Assembly: GCA_910579975.1 (NCBI GenBank)
Contig: CAJTWU010000001.1
Location: 92,372 to 156,371, forward strand
Origin: an uncultured Vampirovibrio sp.
GTDB taxonomy: Bacteria; Cyanobacteriota; Vampirovibrionia; Gastranaerophilales; Gastranaerophilaceae
DNA length: 64,000 nt
Reading direction: 5' to 3'
Position numbers and translations under genes: made by a program. Below, piece by piece: positions 33,634-41,477 of this stretch. The notes under the pieces are model-generated. The model had not been told where the DNA came from. It ran no database searches and saw only the letters and a list, made by a program, of their open reading frames with translations. Each line of letters starts with the position of its first letter. Positions within the stretch are counted from its first letter, which is position 1.

Positions 33634-34518
33634 ATGTCAAAAATAGAAATTAACAAAGAAAAATGTATCAGATGCGGCGCTTGTATTAAGGACTGTATTG
33701 CATATTCAATCGAAGCCGGAGCTGATTTATTTCCACAGCCCGCTAACAGGGGAGAAGAACGCTGTATTGGTTGTACTCATTGTATAGCGGTTTGTCCGGT
33801 CGGTGCAATTTCTATAAATGATAAAAATCCTGAAAATTCATTAAATCCAACTTTGCCCAAGTCTGATGAGGTCTTAGGTTTAATTCAAACAAGAAGAAGC
33901 ATAAGACAATATAAATCAGAGGAGATTTCACCTGAATTATTTGCAAAACTAAAATCAATGCTTCCTTATATTCCTACAGGATGTAATGCAAACACACTTC
34001 ATTTTTCATTTGTGGAGCATAGCTCGGCAATGGATACAATAAGGAATTATGTAAGAGTAAAACTATTAAAAATTCTAAATAGTTCATTTATGCCTAAATT
34101 AGCTAACAAGTTTGCAAAATATAAGACTGCTTTTGAAAATGGTGAGGATGTAATTTTTAGGGGAGCTCCACATATGGTTGTTGTATCTTCGCATATCCAT
34201 GCTCCATGTGCTAATGTTGACCCAATAATTGCGCTTTCTTATATTGAATTATATGCTCATAGTTTGGGATTAGGAACCTGTTGGTGCGGGTTTGCACAGG
34301 CATGTTTTAAGCTTTTGCCTAAACTTTCTGAAATGGTTCAAATTCCTGATGGGTATAAACCTGTTTATGTAATGCTTTTGGGATATCCGGCTGTTAAATA
34401 TCATAGAACAACACAGCCTGATAGTTTTCCTATTACAGAAATTAAAGAAATTCAAGATGTAAAAATGAGCTGGACAAAGAAAGCAAGAAGAATTCTGTTG
34501 AATTTTATAAGAGGATAA
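33634..34518 (+). CDS. Nitroreductase-family protein with N-terminal 2[4Fe-4S] ferredoxin domain
   Basis: 294 residues. Residues 10-70 hold two clusters' worth of cysteines (CIRCGACIKDC and CIGCTHCIAVCPVGAI); from about 85 a FMN-binding nitroreductase fold begins (IQTRRSIRQYKSEEI, YIPTGCNANTLHFSFVE, GLGTCWCGFAQ, MLLGYPAVKYHR). Electrons would pass from reduced ferredoxin or an internal donor to FMN and an organic acceptor. These enzymes are frequent in anaerobes. AAGGGG upstream supports the start. Physiological substrate unknown. Confidence 0.85.
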   Translation: MSKIEINKEKCIRCGACIKDCIAYSIEAGADLFPQPANRGEERCIGCTHCIAVCPVGAISINDKNPENSLNPTLPKSDEVLGLIQTRRSIRQYKSEEISPELFAKLKSMLPYIPTGCNANTLHFSFVEHSSAMDTIRNYVRVKLLKILNSSFMPKLANKFAKYKTAFENGEDVIFRGAPHMVVVSSHIHAPCANVDPIIALSYIELYAHSLGLGTCWCGFAQACFKLLPKLSEMVQIPDGYKPVYVMLLGYPAVKYHRTTQPDSFPITEIKEIQDVKMSWTKKARRILLNFIRG

Positions 34519-34887
34519 TTATTTAAAAGTATACCTTGATGGAGTCGTTACTTTATATTCTTTAGTAATCACAATATCTTTTGACTCTTGTTCCTGTAAA
34601 ACACCCTCATGAACGGGTAATTCTGCTTCTTTAACAATAATTGGTTTAATTTCAGGAAGTTCTTTTACTGCTGTTTTTTGAGCAGTTGTTTTTTTATATG
34701 AAACATTCTTTATTCCAGATTCAGTTGTTTCTTTTTTGACCGGTTCAGGTTCTTGGAGCGGGGTTACTTCTTCCTCTTTTATCGGTTCGATTTTTTCTGG
34801 TTCTCGGGTAAAGTTAAAAATGCTTACAGCTCCTATGAAAGCCAAAATCCCCGCTAAGATTATTACTATTAATGTTTTTTTATTCAT
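34519..34887 (-). CDS. Membrane-anchored Pro/Glu/Lys-rich protein of unknown function
   Basis: 122 residues. A single N-terminal transmembrane helix (LIVIILAGILAFIGAVSIF) is followed by a low-complexity stretch rich in Glu, Pro, Lys and Thr, resembling the periplasmic spacer of TonB-like proteins but with no TonB C-terminal domain. The stop touches the end of the convergent nitroreductase gene. AAGGAA precedes the ATG. It may be a periplasmic linker or adaptor; no homologue is recognised. Confidence 0.6.
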   Translation of the reverse strand: MNKKTLIVIILAGILAFIGAVSIFNFTREPEKIEPIKEEEVTPLQEPEPVKKETTESGIKNVSYKKTTAQKTAVKELPEIKPIIVKEAELPVHEGVLQEQESKDIVITKEYKVTTPSRYTFK

Positions 34888-34904
34888 TCTTAATTCCTTT
34901 TAAA

Positions 34905-34940
34905 AAAATACACCCTGCTTTTATAAGCAGGGTGTATTTT
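34905..34940. terminator. Rho-independent terminator
   Basis: A perfect 16-bp stem (34905-34920 with 34925-34940), four-base loop TTAT, A/T-run flanks. It ends the ferredoxin transcript on the minus strand. Confidence 0.93.
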
Positions 34941-34950
34941 TATTTAATTA

Positions 34951-35127
34951 TTATTCAACTTCAATTGCGCTGACTGGGCAAGCATCAGCTGCTTCTTTTA
35001 CACAATCTTCGTTACCGCTAACAGCATCTTCTTTAACGCATGCTCTATCTTCAACATGAAATACTGCATCGCAAATTGATTCGCAAGCGCCGCATCCGAT
35101 ACATGAATCATTAACTTTTACGTTCAT
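34951..35127 (-). CDS. Small [4Fe-4S] ferredoxin
   Basis: 58 residues from ATG 35127, preceded by AAAGGAGA. CIGCGACESIC and a distant CPVSAIEVE supply the four ligands of one 4Fe-4S cluster; extra cysteines (in ESIC, RACVKED and EDCVKE) may form a disulfide. Highly acidic, as expected for an electron carrier. A likely donor for the neighbouring ferredoxin-linked reductases. It has its own promoter and terminator. Confidence 0.9.
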   Translation of the reverse strand: MNVKVNDSCIGCGACESICDAVFHVEDRACVKEDAVSGNEDCVKEAADACPVSAIEVE

Positions 35128-35146
35128 TATTTTTCTCCTTTTTCTG

Positions 35147-35181
35147 AATGCACTTGCTATATAGCAAGTGCATTTATTATA
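35147..35181 (-). promoter_or_regulatory. Ferredoxin promoter and 5' hairpin
   Basis: TATAAT at 35176-35181 (minus strand) is followed at once by a perfect 28-bp palindrome (35147-35174; arms AATGCACTTGCTAT), which would form a stem at the extreme 5' end of the ferredoxin mRNA, just before its ribosome binding site. On the minus strand no T-run follows, so it is not a good deoB terminator. Confidence 0.5.
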
Positions 35182-35198
35182 CAACTAAATATTAAAAA

Positions 35199-36383
35199 TT
35201 AAAATAGCCAGTTCTCTATCCGCTTGGCAATTGAGTCAAAGCCTAAAGTTAGTTCTAAGTTCTTTGGTTCAATTCCTTTTGAGTAGTATAAAACAGGTAC
35301 ATATTCTCTTGTATGGTCTGTTCCTTCAACAGTAGGGTCGCATCCATGGTCGGCTGTAATTATTAGTAAATCTTCTTCGTTAATTAAAGGCAAGATTTTT
35401 TCCAGATAATCATCTATTTCTTCAATTGCTTTGCCGTATCCTTCTGCATTGTTTCTGTGTCCGAAAAGCATATCGGTATCAACAAGATTTGTAAATATGA
35501 TTTCTCTGTTTTCATCAGTTATATTTACTCCATCATATTTCATTTCTGAAAGAGGAAGCTCATTTTTTAATGCTTTCAGTGTTAATTCCAAGCCTTCTTT
35601 ATTGGAGCCTGTATGAATTGCATGAGTAATTCCTTTTTTAGAAAAGATGTCTTCTATTTTACCAATACCAATTACTTTAGCGCCCTTATCCTTTACTTTG
35701 TCTAAAATGGTCTCTTTAGGTGGAACCATTGAGTAATCACGTCGGTCTTTGGAAATTCTGGTTGGTTTTCCATCAATAATTTTATAAGGACGAGCAATTA
35801 CACGTGCGGTATTATATCCGCCTTCATCCAATAAGCGGCGTGCAGTTTCACACCATTGATAAAGTGTTTCAAGCGGGATTAAGTCTGTATCTACAGCAAT
35901 CTGGAATACGCTGTCTGCAGAAGTATAAACAATCGGATATTTTGTTGCATGATGTTCATCATTAAGCTGTTCAATTATAGCAGTACCGCTAGCCGGGATA
36001 TTTGCTAATATATCGCCGCATTTTGTTTCTGCAACAAATTTGTCAATTAATTCTTTAGGAAAACCGTTTGGAAATGTAGCAAAAGGTTTTTCACTAACGA
36101 GTCCGGCAATTTCCCAGTGACCTGTAGTTGTATCTTTGCCTTTTGATTTCTCTTGAAGAGTTCCATATTGACCTAATGGAGTAGACGTTTTTTCAATTCC
36201 TTCAAAGTTTTGGATATTTCCTAAACCTAAAGCTTCCAGGACAGGAACATCCAGCCCTTTATTGAAAGCACATACATTCCTTAAAGTATTACATTGTTCG
36301 GTATCTCCAAATTCTTTACAATCAGGCATTGCGCCAATTCCCATTGAATCGATTACAATAATTACCGCACGTTTTTTACTCAT
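35199..36383 (-). CDS. deoB: Phosphopentomutase
   Basis: 394 residues from ATG 36383 (GAGGTG five bases upstream). An alkaline-phosphatase-superfamily Mn enzyme interconverting ribose/deoxyribose 1- and 5-phosphates in nucleoside salvage. Motifs: VIDSMGIGAMPDCKEFGD (metal), GKDTTTGHWE (catalytic threonine), DTDMLFGHRN, ITADHGCDPT and the GTDHTREYVP metal site. All metal ligands are present. It stands alone, without other deo genes. Confidence 0.95.
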   Translation of the reverse strand: MSKKRAVIIVIDSMGIGAMPDCKEFGDTEQCNTLRNVCAFNKGLDVPVLEALGLGNIQNFEGIEKTSTPLGQYGTLQEKSKGKDTTTGHWEIAGLVSEKPFATFPNGFPKELIDKFVAETKCGDILANIPASGTAIIEQLNDEHHATKYPIVYTSADSVFQIAVDTDLIPLETLYQWCETARRLLDEGGYNTARVIARPYKIIDGKPTRISKDRRDYSMVPPKETILDKVKDKGAKVIGIGKIEDIFSKKGITHAIHTGSNKEGLELTLKALKNELPLSEMKYDGVNITDENREIIFTNLVDTDMLFGHRNNAEGYGKAIEEIDDYLEKILPLINEEDLLIITADHGCDPTVEGTDHTREYVPVLYYSKGIEPKNLELTLGFDSIAKRIENWLF

Positions 36384-36489
36384 AAACACCTCTGTATTGT
36401 TAAGTATGTAACATTTTTTTTAATCTTTGAAATACAAAGTCTAAAAAAGACTTTTTTATTATATCACAAGATTAAGATGGAGATAGTTT

Positions 36490-37224
36490 ATGGCAGATGT
36501 CTGGAAAATTGGACAAAATGTAAAAGCTGATGAATTTTATGATAAATCAAAAAAAGGTTATACATTTACTACTAAAGGTGAAGGTGAAGATACAAAGGTA
36601 AAATCTTCGCGTATACCTTTTCTTGGTGATGAGATTTTTGCTGCTAATATGTTAACTGCTACATGTAATGAGATGGCAAAAAATTATGACCAAATTATTG
36701 AAGATCAGAATGATTATTTAGTTGATATTGATACATCTTTAGATGAAATTTCAGGTTTAGAAGCTGATTTAGAAGTTAAAATTAAACAACTTGAGAAAGA
36801 AATTGAAGAACTTCTTAAGAAAAAAGAAGATGGAACTATAACAGAAGAAGAGGAAGCTGAACTTGTCTCTAAAAATGGTGAAATAAATAACTTAACATCT
36901 CAGACTGAAGCTATGATTACAGCAAAAAATGCAGAACTAACTAAAACTACTGAAAAAGCTGGTGAAACTGATAGAAAAGCAAAATCGGAGATTGCAAAAA
37001 ATTACGGCGAAACTGCGCTAGAAAAAGGGCAGCCTTTATCAGAAACTAAAGATAAGAAAAAAACTTTTTGGCGCAAACTTTTTGGCGGTTGGAATAAGCA
37101 AGCAGAGAGAGATGCAGGCAAAAAACTTCTTGAAGCGGGTAATGGTTTATTAGAGCAAGTAAGTACTTCTTCAGAAATTGATAACAAAATTGCTAAGAAA
37201 ACAAAAAATCTGTATAAAATTTAA
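36490..37224 (+). CDS. Coiled-coil protein of unknown function
   Basis: 244 residues. Residues about 60-150 are a strong coiled coil rich in Glu/Lys (LEADLEVKIKQLEKEIEELL), broken by an EF-hand-like turn DGTITEEEEAEL; a basic, Trp-containing segment (KKTFWRKLFGGWNKQAER) follows. No signal peptide or membrane span. GGAGA lies before the ATG. The N-terminal 50 residues are polar and probably flexible. The next gene is nusB, 50 bases on. Structural or scaffold role likely; identity unknown. Confidence 0.6.
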   Translation: MADVWKIGQNVKADEFYDKSKKGYTFTTKGEGEDTKVKSSRIPFLGDEIFAANMLTATCNEMAKNYDQIIEDQNDYLVDIDTSLDEISGLEADLEVKIKQLEKEIEELLKKKEDGTITEEEEAELVSKNGEINNLTSQTEAMITAKNAELTKTTEKAGETDRKAKSEIAKNYGETALEKGQPLSETKDKKKTFWRKLFGGWNKQAERDAGKKLLEAGNGLLEQVSTSSEIDNKIAKKTKNLYKI

Positions 37225-37274
37225 TTCTTTCGTGATAACATAATCCTATAAACTAATTTATAGGAGACAAATCA

Positions 37275-37937
37275 ATGCAAGCTAGACGCGCATCAAGAGA
37301 ATTAGCACTTATACTATTTTCTCAGTTTGAAAAAGAAATAACACATTATTCACGTAATGATTTTGAAAATATTATGCTTAAATCAGTTAGAATTCTTTCT
37401 AACTCGGCTTCAGAAGAACTTAAACTTACTGTTGGTTCTTTAATTGATATTAAAGCAATGTTGGATGATTATGAAGCTGAACACGAAAGCAATCTTTCTC
37501 GTCCGTTAGGAGCTAAGAACAAACCTGTTCAAATTCCTATGACTGATGAAATGCAAGCAAAAGTAGATACAATGCTGGATGTTGCAGAAAAAGCTATTTT
37601 AGCACTGGAAATTGCAGAATTTACTACTTTGGAAAACCAATCTGAAGTTAGAAATTACACAATTGAAATTGCGGAGCAGTTTAAATTGAATAACAAAGCT
37701 ATTGATGCCGAAATCCAAAAGTATTCTAATGGCTGGGATATTTCAAGACTTGTTAAAATTGACAAAGATATCTTAAGAATTGCAATAACAGAACTTTTAT
37801 ATATTAAAGGTACTCCTTTAAAAGTTGTTTGTGACGAAGCAGTTGAACTTGCTAAAAAATATTCAACAGAAGACTCTTCATCTTTTGTTAACGGTATTTT
37901 GGCAAAAGTTATTGTAGAAAACGGACTTAAGGGGTAA
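37275..37937 (+). CDS. nusB: Transcription antitermination factor NusB, long form
   Basis: 220 residues versus about 140 in E. coli. The N-terminal ARRASRELALILFSQFE and the C-terminal VKIDKDILRIAITELLYIKG and NGILAKVI are standard NusB; about 70 extra residues sit between them, as in cyanobacterial NusB. It binds boxA RNA with NusE for rRNA antitermination. AGGAGA precedes the ATG. Its stop is directly followed by the ftsY ATG, so the two are translationally coupled. Confidence 0.9.
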   Translation: MQARRASRELALILFSQFEKEITHYSRNDFENIMLKSVRILSNSASEELKLTVGSLIDIKAMLDDYEAEHESNLSRPLGAKNKPVQIPMTDEMQAKVDTMLDVAEKAILALEIAEFTTLENQSEVRNYTIEIAEQFKLNNKAIDAEIQKYSNGWDISRLVKIDKDILRIAITELLYIKGTPLKVVCDEAVELAKKYSTEDSSSFVNGILAKVIVENGLKG

Positions 37938-38837
37938 ATGTTTAACTTTTTTGACAAACTCAAAACAACAGTAACAAAGACAGCGCAAGCGCTCGTCGGA
38001 AATGTTGTGGACTCGGTTTCAGAAGAAGCGGAGTTTAGTGAGTTTGTGCTTGATGATATGGAAGATGTGTTAATTGCGGCGGATTTAGGCGTAAATTATG
38101 CAGCAGAATTAACGGATAAGCTTCGTAATCAAACAAAAATTAAACCGTCTGAAGTTAAGAAATTTCTTGAAGAGGAGTTTTTAAAAACTCTTGAAGAAGC
38201 GGGTTCAAGTAAATTGAACTTTAAAGACGGTGAGTTAAATATTTATTTTATTACCGGTGTTAACGGTGCGGGTAAAACTACACTTATCGGTAAGATGGCG
38301 TATATGTTTAAAGAACAGGGAAGACGTGTTCTTATTGCAGCCGGCGATACTTTTCGTGCAGCAGCAGAAGAACAGGTGGAAATTTGGTCAAAACGCTCCG
38401 GAGCTGATATTGTAAGACGTGATAAAGCAGACCCGGCCTCAGTCGTTTATGAAGCTATACAAAAAGCTAAAAACGAAAAATATGATGTTATTTTAGTTGA
38501 TACAGCCGGTAGATTGCAGAATAAATTTAACCTTATGGAAGAGCTTTCTAAAATCAAAACCGTAATCGATAAAAATGCACCAGAAAGTTTGCGTGAAAGC
38601 ATGCTTGTAATTGATGCAAATACAGGTCAAAACGGTTTGCAGCAAGCAAAAGTCTTTAAGGAATGTGTGAATCTTACTGCGGTTGCTTTAACAAAACTTG
38701 ACGGTTCAGCTAAAGGTGCTATTGTACTTGCTATTGCGAAGGATTTGGGACTTCCTGTTAAACTCGTTGGTGTGGGCGAGAAGATGGAAGATTTGAAAAT
38801 TTTTGACTCAAAAGAGTTTATTAGTGCATTATTTTAA
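37938..38837 (+). CDS. ftsY: Signal recognition particle receptor FtsY
   Basis: 299 residues: the N and G domains without the long acidic A domain of E. coli. GTPase motifs GVNGAGKTTLIGKMA (P-loop), DTFRAAAEEQVEIW, DTAGRLQNK, and TKLDGSAKGA. It docks the ribosome-SRP complex at the membrane. The N-terminus has an amphipathic helix (MFNFFDKLKTTVTKTAQAL) for lipid contact. The gene starts on the base after the nusB stop. Confidence 0.95.
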   Translation: MFNFFDKLKTTVTKTAQALVGNVVDSVSEEAEFSEFVLDDMEDVLIAADLGVNYAAELTDKLRNQTKIKPSEVKKFLEEEFLKTLEEAGSSKLNFKDGELNIYFITGVNGAGKTTLIGKMAYMFKEQGRRVLIAAGDTFRAAAEEQVEIWSKRSGADIVRRDKADPASVVYEAIQKAKNEKYDVILVDTAGRLQNKFNLMEELSKIKTVIDKNAPESLRESMLVIDANTGQNGLQQAKVFKECVNLTAVALTKLDGSAKGAIVLAIAKDLGLPVKLVGVGEKMEDLKIFDSKEFISALF

Positions 38838-38890
38838 TAAAATCTTAATAATTGTTGTACTTACAACTGTTCTATATTTCATGTTGGTTG

Positions 38891-38941
38891 TATAATATTA
38901 CTTAAGAAATGTTAGTAATAGAAAGCCGTATGATTTACGGC
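38891..38941 (+). promoter_or_regulatory. pfl promoter and leader hairpin
   Basis: TATAAT at 38891-38896, about 65 bases upstream of the ATG, and a 6-bp hairpin GCCGTA/TACGGC (38925-38941) in the leader, just before AAGGAG. Unlike many genes here, pfl has a conventional leader and strong ribosome binding site, fitting high expression. Confidence 0.5.
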
Positions 38942-38960
38942 ACAAAGTAAGGAGATAAAA

Positions 38961-41045
38961 ATGTCAGAATTAACATTAGAAAGACAATCTTCTACAACTG
39001 ATTTCGTAGGCGGTAAATGGCAGTCAGAAATCAATGTAAGAGATTTTATCCAGAAAAACTACACACCATATGATGGTGATTCAAGCTTCTTAGCTGGACC
39101 AACAGCAGCTACTACAAAATTGTGGGAAGAATGCTGTGAATTGTTCAAAAAAGAACGTGAAAACGGCGGTGTTCTTGATATGGACACAAAAATCGTTTCT
39201 ACAATCACTTCTCATGGTGCAGGTTATATTGATAAAGACCTAGAAACAATTGTAGGTGTACAAACAGATGCACCTCTTAAAAGATCACTTCAACCATTTG
39301 GCGGTATCAGAATGGCTGAAACTTCTTGCAAATCTTACGGTTATGAAGTAGATCCTGAAGTTTCTGAAATCTTTACAAAATACAGAAAAACTCACAACCA
39401 GGGTGTTTTTGATGCTTATACTCCTGAAATGAGATTAGCTCGTCACTCAGCAATCCTAACAGGTTTGCCTGATGCTTATGGTCGTGGACGTATCATAGGT
39501 GACTACAGAAGAATTGCTCTTTATGGTATCGATAGATTAATTGAAGATAAAAAAGAACAACACGCTTCTCTTCACGGTGAAATGACACCTGAAAAAATTC
39601 AGTTAAAAGAAGAAATTGCTGAACAAATCAGAGCATTACAAGAAATGGCTGAATTAGGCGATACTTATGGTTTTGATATCAGAAAACCGGCTTCAAACGC
39701 TAAAGAAGCTATTCAATGGTTATACTTTGGTTACTTGTCAGCTGTAAAAGAACAAAACGGTGCAGCTATGTCTGTTGGTAGAACTTCTACTTTCTTAGAT
39801 ATCTTCATTGAAAGAGACCTTAAAAAAGGTATTATTACTGAAGAACAAGCTCAAGAAATGATTGACCACTTCATTATGAAGTTAAGATTAGTTAAGTTTG
39901 CAAGAACTCCAGAATACAATGCATTATTCTCAGGTGACCCTACTTGGGTAACTGAATCAATTGGTGGTGTTGGTATTGACGGACGTCACATGGTTACTAA
40001 AAACTCATTCCGTTACTTGCACACTCTTGAAAACTTAGGTACTGCACCTGAACCAAACCTTACTGTATTGTGGTCAAAAAGATTACCACACAACTTTAAA
40101 CAGTATGCAGCACACATTTCTATCAAAACTTCATCTATTCAATACGAAAACGATGATATGATGAGAGTTACTCACGGTGATGATTACGCTATCGCTTGCT
40201 GCGTATCTTCAATGGTTGTTGGTAAAGAAATGCAGTTCTTTGGTGCTCGTGCTAACTTAGCAAAATGTTTATTATACGCAATCAACGGTGGTGTTGATGA
40301 AAGACTTAAAGAACAAATCGGTCCTAAATTCAGACCAATTACTTCTGAATATCTTGATTTTGATGAAGTTATGTCAAGATATGAAGACATGATGGAATGG
40401 TTAGCTGGTTTATACGTTAACACATTGAACGTAATTCACTACATGCACGATAAATATTGCTACGAAAGATCTCAAATGGCTCTTCATGATAGAGATGTTA
40501 AGAGATACTTCGCAACAGGTATTGCTGGTCTTTCAGTTGTTGCAGATTCACTTTCTGCAATCAAATATGCTAAAGTTAAGACTATCCGTGATGAAAACGG
40601 TATTGTAGTTGATTACGAAGTTGAAGGCGATTTCCCTAAATATGGTAACAACGATGATAGAGTTGACCAGCTTGCAGTTGATTTAGTTAAGAAATTCATG
40701 AATATGATTAGAAGCCACTATACTTATAGAAATTCTATTCCTACAATGTCTATCTTAACAATTACATCAAATGTTGTTTATGGTAAAAAGACCGGTAATA
40801 CTCCGGATGGTAGAAAAGCTGGTATTCCTTTAGCTCCAGGTGCTAACCCAATGCATGGACGTGATTCTCACGGTGCTGTAGCATCACTTGCTTCTGTAGC
40901 TAAGCTTCCATTCAGCGATGCTCAAGATGGTATCTCAAATACCTTCTCTATCATTCCTAATGCTTTAGGTAAAGACGAAGTATTTATGGGTGACCTTGAT
41001 ATCCAATTAGACTGTGGATGCTGTGAAGGCACTTGCGGTTGCTAA
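38961..41045 (+). CDS. pflB: Pyruvate formate-lyase catalytic subunit lacking the glycyl-radical domain
   Basis: 694 residues, about 65 shorter than E. coli PflB. It cleaves pyruvate with CoA to acetyl-CoA and formate. The catalytic Cys413-Cys414 pair is in YAIACCVSSMVVG, and the body aligns throughout (QPFGGIRMAE, GRGRIIGDYRRIALYG, SMSILTITSNVVYGKKTGNT, NTFSIIPNALGKDE). The protein then ends instead of running into the RVSGYAV radical domain, which is encoded separately 69 bases downstream. The last residues form a novel cysteine cluster, DCGCCEGTCGC. The split lies at a natural domain border and no stop-codon or frameshift scar is seen. Confidence 0.93.
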   Translation: MSELTLERQSSTTDFVGGKWQSEINVRDFIQKNYTPYDGDSSFLAGPTAATTKLWEECCELFKKERENGGVLDMDTKIVSTITSHGAGYIDKDLETIVGVQTDAPLKRSLQPFGGIRMAETSCKSYGYEVDPEVSEIFTKYRKTHNQGVFDAYTPEMRLARHSAILTGLPDAYGRGRIIGDYRRIALYGIDRLIEDKKEQHASLHGEMTPEKIQLKEEIAEQIRALQEMAELGDTYGFDIRKPASNAKEAIQWLYFGYLSAVKEQNGAAMSVGRTSTFLDIFIERDLKKGIITEEQAQEMIDHFIMKLRLVKFARTPEYNALFSGDPTWVTESIGGVGIDGRHMVTKNSFRYLHTLENLGTAPEPNLTVLWSKRLPHNFKQYAAHISIKTSSIQYENDDMMRVTHGDDYAIACCVSSMVVGKEMQFFGARANLAKCLLYAINGGVDERLKEQIGPKFRPITSEYLDFDEVMSRYEDMMEWLAGLYVNTLNVIHYMHDKYCYERSQMALHDRDVKRYFATGIAGLSVVADSLSAIKYAKVKTIRDENGIVVDYEVEGDFPKYGNNDDRVDQLAVDLVKKFMNMIRSHYTYRNSIPTMSILTITSNVVYGKKTGNTPDGRKAGIPLAPGANPMHGRDSHGAVASLASVAKLPFSDAQDGISNTFSIIPNALGKDEVFMGDLDIQLDCGCCEGTCGC

Positions 41046-41068
41046 GGATAAAAGGGTAAATATATTTT

Positions 41069-41092
41069 AGCTGGTAGTTTTTACTACCAGCT
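41069..41092 (+). promoter_or_regulatory. Intercistronic hairpin of the split pfl genes
   Basis: AGCTGGTAG/CTACCAGCT, a 9-bp stem with a six-base loop, between the two pfl subunit genes, followed by little T. It could stabilise the 3' end of the upstream message or partly end transcription to set subunit ratio. Confidence 0.5.
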
Positions 41093-41114
41093 TCTAAAAG
41101 AAAGGAACATTAAA

Positions 41115-41357
41115 ATGGCAACACAACAAGAAGAAAATTTAATAAACTTGCTAGACGGTTATGTTGAAAAAGGCGGACACCACCTTAACGTAAACGTATT
41201 TAACAGAGACACTTTACTTGATGCTCAAGCACATCCTGAAAAATATCCTCAACTAACAGTTAGAGTTTCAGGTTATGCAGTAAACTTTATTAAGCTTACT
41301 AAAGAACAACAAGATGACGTTATCTCAAGAACTTTCCATGGTTCTATTAACGGTTAA
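41115..41357 (+). CDS. Glycyl-radical subunit of pyruvate formate-lyase
   Basis: 80 residues. YVEKGGHHLNVNVFNRDTLL, HPEKYPQLTVRVSGYAVNF and KEQQDDVISRTF match the C-terminal radical domain of PflB and GrcA (YfiD); Gly53 in RVSGYAV is the radical site. GrcA rescues damaged PFL by replacing its radical domain, but here the catalytic protein has no such domain, so this subunit should be required. It lacks the N-terminal region of GrcA and begins where PflB is cut. AAAGGAA precedes the ATG. Activation is expected from the PflA encoded at 53803. Confidence 0.93.
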   Translation: MATQQEENLINLLDGYVEKGGHHLNVNVFNRDTLLDAQAHPEKYPQLTVRVSGYAVNFIKLTKEQQDDVISRTFHGSING

Positions 41358-41365
41358 TTATATTT

Positions 41366-41404
41366 AAAAAAGCGGGCGGCTTATCTAAAGCCGCCCGCTT
41401 TTTT
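41366..41404 (+). terminator. Rho-independent terminator of the pfl operon
   Basis: A perfect 17-bp stem (41366-41382 with 41388-41404), five-base loop, A-run and T-run flanks. Confidence 0.95.
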
Positions 41405-41477
41405 AGTATAAATATATTATTGTAATGATATCAGAAAATTGTTATAATTCATATTATTATAAGAAGAGAGTGTTTAT

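Noticed and set aside
35147..35174. Palindrome as terminator of deoB
   Set aside because: On the minus strand the stem is followed by CAGAAAAAGG, not a T-run.
41115..41357. Glycyl-radical protein as a GrcA-type repair factor
   Set aside because: The neighbouring PFL has no radical domain to repair, and this protein lacks the N-terminal part of GrcA.
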